Notes under the pieces: model-generated
Databases searched by the model: none
What the model saw: only the letters and a program-made list of their open reading frames with translations
What the model was told of the DNA's origin: nothing
Assembly: GCF_013410875.1 (NCBI RefSeq)
Contig: NZ_JACCCU010000002.1
Coordinates: forward strand, 930,001 to 994,000
Length of the DNA stretch: 64,000 nucleotides
Direction: 5' to 3'
Source of the DNA: Tunturiibacter empetritectus
GTDB lineage: Bacteria > Acidobacteriota > Terriglobia > Terriglobales > Acidobacteriaceae
Shown: in pieces, positions 1 through 8,243 of the stretch
How positions within the stretch are numbered: the stretch's first letter is position 1
Layout of the letters: each line of letters starts with the position of its first letter
Program-made: the position numbers and the translations under genes

Positions 1-1
1 T

Positions 2-445
2 GCTCTGCCGGCAGCGCTGGCGGGTATTGTGCTCTTCCTGTTCACGACGAGGACGACGTTGAGTGTGCCCGCGCTGATGGGCGCGATTATGTGTATGGGC
101 GTTGCGACGGCGAACAGTATTCTGGTGGTATCGTTTGCGAAAGAGCGCCTGTTGCATCATGGGAACGCGATTGAGGCTGCTATTGAAGCGGGAGCGACCC
201 GGTTCCGGCCTGTGATGATGACGGCCCTGGCGATGATCATCGGCATGATTCCGATGGCACTGGGTGCGGGAGAGGGCGGAGAACAGAACGCGCCGCTAGG
301 TAGAGCTGTGATCGGCGGACTGTGTTGCGCTACGGTTGCGACTCTTATCTTCGTTCCCGCGGTCTTTGCTTTGCTGCACAGCTCGGATAAGAAAAATGCG
401 GTTGCCAATGAGAGCCGCGAGCACCAGTTGACTGCGGGCGACTGA
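2..445 (+). CDS. RND efflux transporter, C-terminal fragment (5' end outside window)
   Basis: This is the last ~147 residues of an inner-membrane resistance-nodulation-division pump (AcrB/MexB superfamily), which exports drugs or other small molecules using the proton gradient. The reading frame is open from base 2, so the gene begins upstream of the window. Visible are the final transmembrane segments, with the family's NSILVVSFA stretch and the conserved loop before the last helix (FRPVMMTALAMIIGMIPMAL), then a short hydrophilic tail. The membrane fusion protein starts 29 bp downstream and the outer-membrane factor follows, so this is the pump of a tripartite system. The substrate cannot be deduced. 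Confidence 0.93.
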   Translation, partial: ALPAALAGIVLFLFTTRTTLSVPALMGAIMCMGVATANSILVVSFAKERLLHHGNAIEAAIEAGATRFRPVMMTALAMIIGMIPMALGAGEGGEQNAPLGRAVIGGLCCATVATLIFVPAVFALLHSSDKKNAVANESREHQLTAGD

Positions 446-474
446 AAGAACTTGAGAGGCATGAAGGAGAACGC

Positions 475-1740
475 ATGACGAGCGGAACTAAGGTGGAGAC
501 CAGGATGAATGAGGATGAGACCACACTCTCCGGCGATCGCCCGGCTGCGGTGGTGGACGCCCCCGCGCCCGGCCTGACAAGAGGGACGTGGATTGGAGTG
601 GCGGTCATCGCTGTGATTGTGGCCCTGGTTGTCATCTTCGGGATTGCCGCGCGTCGCCGGACGGAGAGCACGCTCGAAACGGACACAAAAGCTGCCGCGA
701 TTCCGTCTGTCAAAGTGATTCATCCCGCCAGCTCGATGCTGTCTTCGGGGCTGGCGCTGCCGGGAAACACGCAGGCGTATGTGGACACGCCGATCTACGC
801 GCGCACGAGCGGCTATCTGAAGAAATGGTACTTCGACATTGGCGCGCACGTTCGCAAAGGACAGTTGATGGCGGTCATCGAGACGCCGGAGTTGGATGAG
901 CAGCTTCAGGTGGCGCAGGCCGATCTAAAGAGCGCGGAGGCCAATCTGAATCTTGCAAATACGACCTCGGCACGGTATCAAAATCTTCTGACGACTAACT
1001 CGGTCTCAAAGCAGGAGACCGATGTTGCGGTGAGTGATGCCGCGGCGAAGAAGGCGGCGGTGGATGCCTCGATGGCGGCTGTGCGCAGACTGCAGCAGCT
1101 GCAATCGTTCGAGAAGATTTATGCACCCTTCGATGGAATCGTGACGGCACGCAATATCGATATCGGCGGACTGATCCAGGCTGGTGAGAATACAACTCCC
1201 AAGGAGCTGTTCCATCTTGCCGCGATTCAAAAGATCCGCGTGTTCGTGTCGGTTCCGGAGGCTTACTCCACCTCGATCAAGGCCGGCGGCAAGGCGATGC
1301 TGACTTTGGACGAGTATCCGGGGCGTGAGTTTGAGGGCACCGTTGCGCGCAACTCGAACGCGATCGATTCAGCAACACGCACACTGAATGTCGAGGTGGA
1401 TGTAGACAATCCCAAGGGCGAACTGTTGCCGGGCGCCTATGTGTTTGTCCACTTCAAGGTGCCGCAGCGCAGTTCGAATTTGATGATTCCGTCGAACACG
1501 CTGCTGTTCCGGGCGCAGGGTCTGCAGGTGGGAGTCGTTCGCGATGGACGCGTGCAGCTGGTGCCAGTGACGATCAGCAAAGACATGGGGGCGAACGTTG
1601 AGATTGCCTCGGGGTTGACACCGAACGATGCTGTGATTCTGGATCCTTCCGACTCACTGGCGAGCGGCCAAGAGGTGCAGGTGAAGAGCCAGATGAACGA
1701 GAACGCAACACAGATGGAGAAGAAAGAGGGGGCGCAGTGA
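475..1740 (+). CDS. RND efflux membrane fusion (periplasmic adaptor) protein
   Basis: A 421-residue HlyD/AcrA-type adaptor that bridges the inner-membrane pump and the outer-membrane channel. A cytoplasmic N-terminus of about 37 residues is followed by one membrane anchor (about 38-59), a lipoyl-like beta domain, an alpha-helical hairpin (about 130-190) and beta-barrel/membrane-proximal domains to about residue 390. There is no lipobox, so it is anchored by the helix. The start is the ATG preceded by AAGGAG at 5-base spacing; an internal ATG ten codons later is a weaker choice. It shares an operon with the pump gene before it, and its stop overlaps the next start (GTGA). Confidence 0.93.
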   Translation: MTSGTKVETRMNEDETTLSGDRPAAVVDAPAPGLTRGTWIGVAVIAVIVALVVIFGIAARRRTESTLETDTKAAAIPSVKVIHPASSMLSSGLALPGNTQAYVDTPIYARTSGYLKKWYFDIGAHVRKGQLMAVIETPELDEQLQVAQADLKSAEANLNLANTTSARYQNLLTTNSVSKQETDVAVSDAAAKKAAVDASMAAVRRLQQLQSFEKIYAPFDGIVTARNIDIGGLIQAGENTTPKELFHLAAIQKIRVFVSVPEAYSTSIKAGGKAMLTLDEYPGREFEGTVARNSNAIDSATRTLNVEVDVDNPKGELLPGAYVFVHFKVPQRSSNLMIPSNTLLFRAQGLQVGVVRDGRVQLVPVTISKDMGANVEIASGLTPNDAVILDPSDSLASGQEVQVKSQMNENATQMEKKEGAQ

Positions 1741-3191
1741 CGCTACGACCAGGTGCTCTGGCCAGTGCCGCTGTGTTCCTGCTTAGCGGATGCATGGTGG
1801 GGCCAAAGTATGTGAAGCCTTCGGTTCCCATGGCGCCTGACTATAAGGAAGCAGGGCCGGATGCCTACAAGGAGAACTCGAGTTGGCAGGTGGCGCAGCC
1901 GTCCGATGCGGCACAGCGCGGAGAGTGGTGGACGATCTTCGGCGATGCGGAGCTGAATGCCCTTGAGCCGCAGGTGGCGGAGAATAACCAGAGTCTCAAG
2001 GCTGCGGATGCTCGCTTTCGCGAGGCCCGAGCTTTGATCCGATTCAATCATGCGTCGCTCTATCCGACTGTTGGTGTGGCGCCGACTGGCGGGGGCGAAC
2101 GGGAATCGTCCAACCAGCCTTACTTCAATGTGAACAACGCCCAGGGAAATGGCGTTGGCGTACTTCAACTGCCTGTGGATTTGAACTACGAATTCGATGT
2201 CTGGGGGCGTGTTCGGCGCACAGTGAGCGCTGCTCGCGAGGAGGCCCAGGCAAGCGCGGGAGATCGGCAGACAGTAATGCTAAGCCTACAGGCTGAGCTT
2301 GCGGTAGATTACTTCGAGGCCCGCAGCGCCGATGCCCAGGAGAAGCTGCTGAACGATACTGTGAAGGACTTCGAAGAGGCCTACCGGATTACAAAGAATC
2401 GTTTTGAGGGCGGCGTCGCTCCGAAGTCAGACGTCGATCAGGCGCAGACGCAGCTTGAGGCGGCGAAGGTGCTGTCGCGTGATATTACATTGCAGCGAGC
2501 ACAGTTCGAGCATGCGATCGCGATTCTGCTGGGCAAGCCGCCGGCGTCGTTCGCGTTGCCGAACGCTCCTCTCGATGCGAGGCCGCCGGCGATTCCGCCA
2601 GGGCTGCCTTCGGAGCTGCTGGAAAGGCGTCCGGATATTGCCTCGGCAGAACGGCGGGTTGCCGAAGCGAATGACCGCATTGGCATTGCACGGGCTGCGT
2701 TTTATCCTACGATTTCGTTGAGCGGTACCGTCGGGGTGGAGGGGACCTCGTTTGCGAACCTGTTTGACCCGGCGAGTCTGCTGTGGTCGCTTGGGCCTAT
2801 GCTGTCGCAGACGGTGTTCGACGCTGGACGTAGAGCCTCGGTGTCCGAACAGGCCAATGCGAGCTATGACGAGACGGTTGCGAACTATCGGCAGACGACT
2901 TTGACGGCGTTTCAACAGGTTGAGGATAATCTGGTCGCGCTGCGCGTTCTGAACCAGGAGGCAGGGCATCAACACCAGGCCACGATGGCGGCCCAATCTG
3001 CTGCGCAGATATTCAACAATAGATATGTTGGCGGACTCGACACCTATCTGCAGGTGGTGACGGCGCAGACTACGGAGCTGAATAACGAGCGCAACGACAT
3101 CGACATTATGCGCAGGCAGATGGATGCGAGCGTGCTCTTGATCAAGGCTCTGGGTGGCGGCTGGAACGTGACGCAGCTGCCGAAGCTGTAG
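1737..3191 (+). CDS. RND efflux outer-membrane factor, lipoprotein (OprM/NodT family)
   Basis: A 484-residue TolC-like outer-membrane channel. The N-terminus has a lipoprotein signal with lipobox LLSGC (Cys19), followed by the typical MVGPKYVKP start of mature NodT-family proteins. Two outer-membrane efflux repeats follow; motifs such as ELLERRPDI and RAAFYPTISL in the second half are characteristic. The GTG start overlaps the TGA of the adaptor gene by four bases, indicating translational coupling. With the two preceding genes it forms a complete envelope-spanning efflux operon. It converges on the sensor kinase gene with only 2 bp between the stops. Confidence 0.94.
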   Translation: MTLRPGALASAAVFLLSGCMVGPKYVKPSVPMAPDYKEAGPDAYKENSSWQVAQPSDAAQRGEWWTIFGDAELNALEPQVAENNQSLKAADARFREARALIRFNHASLYPTVGVAPTGGGERESSNQPYFNVNNAQGNGVGVLQLPVDLNYEFDVWGRVRRTVSAAREEAQASAGDRQTVMLSLQAELAVDYFEARSADAQEKLLNDTVKDFEEAYRITKNRFEGGVAPKSDVDQAQTQLEAAKVLSRDITLQRAQFEHAIAILLGKPPASFALPNAPLDARPPAIPPGLPSELLERRPDIASAERRVAEANDRIGIARAAFYPTISLSGTVGVEGTSFANLFDPASLLWSLGPMLSQTVFDAGRRASVSEQANASYDETVANYRQTTLTAFQQVEDNLVALRVLNQEAGHQHQATMAAQSAAQIFNNRYVGGLDTYLQVVTAQTTELNNERNDIDIMRRQMDASVLLIKALGGGWNVTQLPKL

Positions 3192-3193
3192 GC

Positions 3194-4645
3194 TTAGCGG
3201 CCGGAGAGATTCAGCGGCAGGTAGAAGGAGAAGACGGAACCTTGCGTGGGCTGGCTGGTGACCTCGATGGAGCCGCCGTGGGCTTCGACGATCGCCTTTG
3301 CGATGGCCAGCCCCATGCCTGTTCCCTGGACGCGATATCGCTGCCCTTGGCCGCGGTAGAACTTGTCGAAGATCATCATCTTTTCCAGGTCGTCGACTCC
3401 TGCACCACGGTCGGCGACGCTGGTGACGAGCTGGCCTCGGGAGACTTCGGCGCTGACGAAGATTGGACTTCCCTCGGTGGAATACTTTGCCGCGTTCTCT
3501 AACAGGTGCTGGAGCACTTTGGCGATGCGCTCGAGGTCCATCTGGACGGGAGGGAGGGTGTCGGGGAGGCGTAATTCTAGGGGATGATTTTTGAGCGGCC
3601 CCTGGACAGCCTCGAGCGCAAGATCGACGGCCTCTCGCATGGAGTGCATGCGTAGATCGAGCTTGATATCGTTTGCATCGAGCTCCGCCATCTCCATGGC
3701 CTGACCGACGAGCCGGTCCAGCCGCGCAGCTTCTTCTTCGATGACCTGCAACATCTCGCCGCTCTGCTCGGCATCGAGGGAGGGTTCGCTGCGAAGAGTT
3801 GTGACGGCGGCTGTGATGGAGGTGAGAGGCGTTCGGAGTTCGTGCGCGACAGAGTCCAACAAGGCATTGCGCAGTCGCTCGCTCTCGCGTGAGGCCTGGA
3901 CTCGGGTCAGGGTTTCGACGGCGCCGGCGCGTTCGATCGCAATCGCCGCCAGGCCACAAACCGCATCGAGAGCCTCAGGGGAGGTCCTGTTGCCTGTGAT
4001 TCCGACGGCGCCGATGGGGCGGGTTCCGAGGAGAATTGGGACGAGGGTGACGGCGCGTGCTTCGTCATAGCGATGATCGCGGGTGAAGGCTGCATCCCGC
4101 AGCTCGGAGGCGGTTACGTCCATGTAGTTGGGGCTCGAGCGATAGATGCGATCTTTCTCCCGAAGATAAACAGCGGCTCCGGTAAGGTTGAAGGTCGCGG
4201 CGATCATCTGTGGCAGGACGTTGAGGAGATCGATGACATTGCCGGTCACGAGCATCTGCTGGCTGAACTCGTACAAGCGTTCTGCTTCGCGCTGACGGCG
4301 GCGCGAGATCTTTGCTTCACGGCGTGCGCGCTCGGCAAGTTGGCTGGCGACGATTCCGGTTACCAGAAAGGCGAAGAGGGCGACCCAGTTGCGGCCATCC
4401 CCGACGGTAAAGGTGAGGACTGGAGGCAGGAAGAAGAAGTTGAAGGCTGCCGCCGAGAGGATGGACAGGTAGATCGAGTGGCGCAGGCCCCAGTTTGCGG
4501 CTACGAGAAGAATGCCAATCAGAAATGTCAGGGCTACCGTGGTTTCGTTGACATGCAGCCGAAGAAAGTAGACGGCTACAATGACAGCTGCGCCGGCAGT
4601 GGAGATACTGTAGCGGACGATACTGCGTGTAAGCTTGCGCTGCAC
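3194..4645 (-). CDS. KdpD-like sensor histidine kinase, C-terminal half as a separate protein
   Basis: A 483-residue protein matching only the membrane and transmitter half of KdpD. The order is four closely packed transmembrane segments (DUF4118, about 15-105), a linker, a GAF-like region (about 130-250), a HisKA domain with HELRTPL (phospho-acceptor His268), and an HATPase with N box (LLENAAKYS), G1 (DRGAG), F box (IFDKFYRG) and G2 (GTGMGLAIA). The KdpD N-terminal ATP-binding/USP part is missing here and is encoded by the divergent neighbour 17 bp away. The GTG start has AAGGA about 12 bases upstream. It probably phosphorylates the KdpE-like regulator at 5814; this pairing is inferred. Confidence 0.9.
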   Translation of the reverse strand: MQRKLTRSIVRYSISTAGAAVIVAVYFLRLHVNETTVALTFLIGILLVAANWGLRHSIYLSILSAAAFNFFFLPPVLTFTVGDGRNWVALFAFLVTGIVASQLAERARREAKISRRRQREAERLYEFSQQMLVTGNVIDLLNVLPQMIAATFNLTGAAVYLREKDRIYRSSPNYMDVTASELRDAAFTRDHRYDEARAVTLVPILLGTRPIGAVGITGNRTSPEALDAVCGLAAIAIERAGAVETLTRVQASRESERLRNALLDSVAHELRTPLTSITAAVTTLRSEPSLDAEQSGEMLQVIEEEAARLDRLVGQAMEMAELDANDIKLDLRMHSMREAVDLALEAVQGPLKNHPLELRLPDTLPPVQMDLERIAKVLQHLLENAAKYSTEGSPIFVSAEVSRGQLVTSVADRGAGVDDLEKMMIFDKFYRGQGQRYRVQGTGMGLAIAKAIVEAHGGSIEVTSQPTQGSVFSFYLPLNLSGR

Positions 4646-4662
4646 TGTCTTATCTTATCCTT

Positions 4663-5817
4663 ATGGGCACTCGTGACAACTCGAATCCGGCGTTAAAGAG
4701 TCCGGAGGAATGGCTGGAGAAGGTCGCACCGGAGAAGATGCGGGGGACCTTCAAACTCTTTCTCGGCTATGCGCCGGGCGTGGGCAAGACCTACAGCATG
4801 CTGAGTGAGGCGATCCGGCGGCATCAGCGGGGTGAGGATATTGTCATCGGGGTAGTCGAGACGCATGGCAGACCGCGCACGGCGGAGTTGGCTGAGCAGC
4901 TGGAGCAGGTTCCACGTCGAAGGATCGAGTACAAGGGCGTGGTCTTTGAAGAGATGGACCTCGACGGCATCCTGACCAGGCGACCGCAGATCGTTCTGAT
5001 CGACGAACTGGCGCACAGCAATATCGAGGGCAGCAAACATCGCAAACGCTATGAGGATGTGCTGGACGTTCTGGCTGCAAACATTGACGTACTGGCGACG
5101 ATGAACGTACAGCACATTGAGAGCGTTGCGCCAACAGTGCAGAGCGTCACGGGCGTGATGATTCGCGAGACCGTACCGGATTGGCTGGTGCAGCGCGCGG
5201 ATGAGATCGTCATGGCCGATCTGACACCTGAGGCTCTTCAGACCAGGATGCGGCGCGGAGATATCTATGGAACGGCTCGCGCGGAGAAGGCCTTGGCAAA
5301 CTTCTTCCGCCGCGGCAACCTGATCGCGTTGCGCGAGCTCGCACTACAGCATGTGACCAAGGCGGTGGATCGTACGCTGACCGCTTACATGGACGCGAAA
5401 CGTATCGAGGCACATTGGGCTGTCCGCGAGCGCGTTGCTGTGTGCATCAGCTCCAACAGCTCCTCGCAGATGCTGATCGCGCGGGGGGCGCGGGTAGCAG
5501 AGGGTGTTGGCGGCGAGTTGTTCGTTTTGCATGTTGACACCGAGGAAGACCTGGCTGACGACGAGAAGGCTACGCTTGCTGCCAATATGCAGTTCGCACG
5601 CAATCTCGACGCGCAGGTGTTCACTGTCAAAGGAAAGAGCATTGCGCACGCTGCTGCCAGTTTTGTCCGCGAGAAGCGCATCACCCACATTGTCTTCGGC
5701 CGGACCGCCGTCCACGGCTTTCGCAAATACCTCTATTACTGGGCGATTCAGCATTTTTTGAAAGAGTCGCCGAATGTGGATGTCCATATCGTGACGCAAC
5801 ATCCGGAGCGTGAATGA
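4663..5817 (+). CDS. KdpD N-terminal sensor half (KdpD domain + universal stress domain), stand-alone
   Basis: A 384-residue soluble protein equal to the cytoplasmic N-terminal part of KdpD. The KdpD domain has Walker A GYAPGVGKT (35-43) and Walker B IVLIDELAH (Asp114/Glu115), extending to about residue 225. A UspA-like domain occupies about 250-384. There are no transmembrane segments, HisKA or HATPase. The ATG is taken as start because the residues before the Walker box match the usual KdpD N-terminus, although no good ribosome-binding site precedes it. It overlaps the regulator gene by ATGA and diverges from the kinase half. In E. coli KdpD this region modulates the kinase in response to K+/ATP; here it would have to act in trans. 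No kdpFABC pump genes are in the window. Confidence 0.9.
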   Translation: MGTRDNSNPALKSPEEWLEKVAPEKMRGTFKLFLGYAPGVGKTYSMLSEAIRRHQRGEDIVIGVVETHGRPRTAELAEQLEQVPRRRIEYKGVVFEEMDLDGILTRRPQIVLIDELAHSNIEGSKHRKRYEDVLDVLAANIDVLATMNVQHIESVAPTVQSVTGVMIRETVPDWLVQRADEIVMADLTPEALQTRMRRGDIYGTARAEKALANFFRRGNLIALRELALQHVTKAVDRTLTAYMDAKRIEAHWAVRERVAVCISSNSSSQMLIARGARVAEGVGGELFVLHVDTEEDLADDEKATLAANMQFARNLDAQVFTVKGKSIAHAAASFVREKRITHIVFGRTAVHGFRKYLYYWAIQHFLKESPNVDVHIVTQHPERE

Positions 5818-6533
5818 AACAGAACCTGCAGGACCAGCAACATGCAAAGATTCTCATTGTGGATGACGAAGCACAGATCACCCGCGTCCTTCGCACGGCG
5901 CTTTCGACGCAAGGCTATTCGTTGCGCATCGCTGCGAATGGCGTGGAAGGAATGGAGGCTGTGCACGAGTGGAAGCCGGACCTCGTCGTCACCGATGTCT
6001 CCATGCCGGAGATGAATGGAATTGAGCTATGCCGCGAGATTCGCGCCGTATCCAAGGTTCCGATCATTGTTCTTTCGGTCCGCAATCAAGAGGCAGTAAA
6101 GATTGAAGCGCTCGACGCCGGTGCGGACGACTATGTGACGAAGCCATTCAGCATTCAGGAGCTGCAGGCTCGCGTCCGTGCACAACTCCGCCGCAGTTCG
6201 GCCGCCGAGGCCGAGGCTCCGCAGATTATCTCGGCTGGTGATTTTTATATCGATATTCCGCAGCACCGTGTGGTGGTTCGCGGGCAAGACACCCATCTGA
6301 CGCCGAAGCAGTTCGACCTGCTCGTATGCCTGGCGCAGCATCCTGGGCAGGTGCTTACGCATCGAGCGCTGCTCCACGCAGTGTGGGGAACGAACGCCGA
6401 CCAGCCGGAGTATCTGCGCGTCAACATCGGTCAGTTGCGGAAGAAGATCGAACTGACAGAAGAGCCTGCGTATATCGTGACGGAGCCCTGGATCGGCTAT
6501 CGCTTTCGTCCCACCGGTAACGACGACTTCTGA
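5814..6533 (+). CDS. KdpE-like response regulator (OmpR/PhoB family)
   Basis: A 239-residue response regulator. The receiver domain has acidic residues in VDDEAQ, phospho-acceptor Asp61 (VVTDVSMPE), Ser88 and Lys110 (VTKPF). A winged-helix DNA-binding domain follows (about 138-235), with the recognition region ending YIVTEPWIGYRF, close to the KdpE-type terminus. The ATG overlaps the stop of the KdpD N-terminal gene (ATGA), so the two are translationally coupled. Its likely kinase is the divergently encoded KdpD C-terminal half. A role in K+ or osmotic response is inferred from family resemblance; the target genes are not in view. Confidence 0.92.
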   Translation: MKQNLQDQQHAKILIVDDEAQITRVLRTALSTQGYSLRIAANGVEGMEAVHEWKPDLVVTDVSMPEMNGIELCREIRAVSKVPIIVLSVRNQEAVKIEALDAGADDYVTKPFSIQELQARVRAQLRRSSAAEAEAPQIISAGDFYIDIPQHRVVVRGQDTHLTPKQFDLLVCLAQHPGQVLTHRALLHAVWGTNADQPEYLRVNIGQLRKKIELTEEPAYIVTEPWIGYRFRPTGNDDF

Positions 6534-6607
6534 TCTTTCCAACTGACCGAAGGTCTCCAGAAGAGCAATCTTTGACTCAGCCATAGGTCTGCTACGATCA
6601 TTGCCCA

Positions 6608-8242
6608 ATGGACTCATTCAACTCTGTTCGTCGCGATCTACTTCGGCTGGGAGGCATGGGATTGGCAGCAGCCGTAGCCGCTTCTCCTTCCAAAGCCTCT
6701 GCCGCAAATCACCAGTCAGTTGGCGGGAGTGTCTTCGATATCCGCTCCTATGGAGCAGCCGGCGACGGCAAGACAGTTGATTCCCCTGCCATCAACAGAG
6801 CAATCGAAGCGGCAGCAGCGGCGGGCGGCGGCACAGTTTTTTTCCCGGCCGGAACATGGCTTTGCTTCTCCATTCGATTGAAGAGCTACGTGGAGCTTTA
6901 CCTGGCCCAGGGTGCGACGATCGTTGCCGCTGACTCTCCGTTGCCTGGTGCATCGACCGGATATAACGGCGGGATCTACGACGCCGCCGAACCCAACGCT
7001 GCGTGGGAGGCGTACCAGGACTACGGGCACAATCACTGGCACAACTCGCTGCTTTGGGGCGAGTCGCTCCACGATGTCAGCATTACGGGGCCTGGCCTTA
7101 TCCATGGCAAGGGCCTTAGCTTCGGAGGCACTCGAGAGGCTCGGGGCAACTATCCGGTATACGTAGCGGAACAGGCTGGGGTTGGCAATAAAGCGATCGC
7201 GTTGAAGAACTGCAGGAATGTCATCTTTCGGGATTTCTCCATTCTGAAGGGCGGTCACTTCGGTCTGCTGCTTACGGGGGTCGACAACCTCACGATCGAC
7301 AATCTTAAGATCGATACCGATCGAGACGGGATGGATCTTGATTGCTGTAAAAACGCTCGCGTCTCCAACTGCACGGTGAACTCGCCCTGGGACGATGGAA
7401 TATGCCCGAAGAGCAGCTATGCCCTGGGTTACAGCCGGACTACCGAAGACGTCACGATTACAAACTGCTACGTCACAGGCACCTATGAACTGGGAACGGT
7501 GCTTGACGGCAGCTTCAAGAAGTTCGGCCCTGGGGTTCGGGTTCCGCGCACTGGTCGAATCAAATGCGGAACGGAGTCCAATGGAGGATTCAAGAACATC
7601 ACGATCTCCAACTGCGTGTTTGAGGGTTGCGATGGACTGGCGCTTGAGAGTGAAGACGGTGCGCTGTGTGAAGACATCACGATCAGCAACATTACGATGC
7701 GCGACATCGTTACGTCGCCCTTGTTCCTGCGCCTGGGCGCCCGGCTTCGCGGCCCTAAAGAGAGCACCCAAGTCGGCAAGATGCAGCGAATCCTGATCAA
7801 CAACGTGGTGAGCTCAAACGCGAACTCGAGGCTGTGCTCGATTCTCAGCGGCGTTCCCGATCATGCGATTCAGGACATCAAACTTTCAAACATCTATCAA
7901 GAGCACACGGGGGGAGCCTCCAGGGATGCCGTTGCCATACGGCCGCCCGAGTACGAAGAGAGATATCCGGACCCGGGCATGTTCGGACCGATGCCTGCGC
8001 AGGGGTTTTATCTTCGGCATATACGCAATCTTGAGATGAGCCACGTCGAGATTCGGCCCATCGAGCCCGATCCGCGACCAAGTTTTTTTCTGGAGAGTGT
8101 CAACCGTGCGGACTTTATTGCCGTCACAGCTCCCACCGATCATCCGGCTTTCTATCTCGAAAAAGTTACCGATCTGCGCATCCTGCTGAGCAGAGCTGCC
8201 AAGGACATCCAGATGGAGAGCGCGGATAAGAAAAATTTATAA
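6608..8242 (+). CDS. Glycoside hydrolase family 28 (polygalacturonase-like) protein, Tat-type signal
   Basis: A 544-residue right-handed beta-helix enzyme of the pectin-degrading GH28 family. The N-terminus has a twin-arginine-like signal (SVRRDLLRLGG then a hydrophobic stretch and Ala-rich cleavage region). The mature start FDIRSYGAAGDGKT is the typical GH28 entry motif. Candidate catalytic residues are in DTDRDGMDLD (236-245) and the WDDG pair (Asp262/Asp263); IKCGTES matches the substrate-binding RIK region. The classical GHG motif is not obvious, as in many bacterial members, so the exact substrate (galacturonan or another acidic polymer) is uncertain. It stands alone and converges on the lipid kinase gene, 1 bp between the stops. 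Confidence 0.88.
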   Translation: MDSFNSVRRDLLRLGGMGLAAAVAASPSKASAANHQSVGGSVFDIRSYGAAGDGKTVDSPAINRAIEAAAAAGGGTVFFPAGTWLCFSIRLKSYVELYLAQGATIVAADSPLPGASTGYNGGIYDAAEPNAAWEAYQDYGHNHWHNSLLWGESLHDVSITGPGLIHGKGLSFGGTREARGNYPVYVAEQAGVGNKAIALKNCRNVIFRDFSILKGGHFGLLLTGVDNLTIDNLKIDTDRDGMDLDCCKNARVSNCTVNSPWDDGICPKSSYALGYSRTTEDVTITNCYVTGTYELGTVLDGSFKKFGPGVRVPRTGRIKCGTESNGGFKNITISNCVFEGCDGLALESEDGALCEDITISNITMRDIVTSPLFLRLGARLRGPKESTQVGKMQRILINNVVSSNANSRLCSILSGVPDHAIQDIKLSNIYQEHTGGASRDAVAIRPPEYEERYPDPGMFGPMPAQGFYLRHIRNLEMSHVEIRPIEPDPRPSFFLESVNRADFIAVTAPTDHPAFYLEKVTDLRILLSRAAKDIQMESADKKNL

Positions 8243-8243
8243 G

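Noticed and set aside
2427..3959. 510-codon minus-strand open frame across the efflux factor and kinase genes
   Set aside because: It is Arg/Pro-rich, has no domain, and lies antisense to two clearly real genes; typical high-GC shadow frame.
4073..4696. 207-codon plus-strand frame
   Set aside because: Antisense to the kinase gene whose domains are unambiguous; composition is not protein-like for a family.
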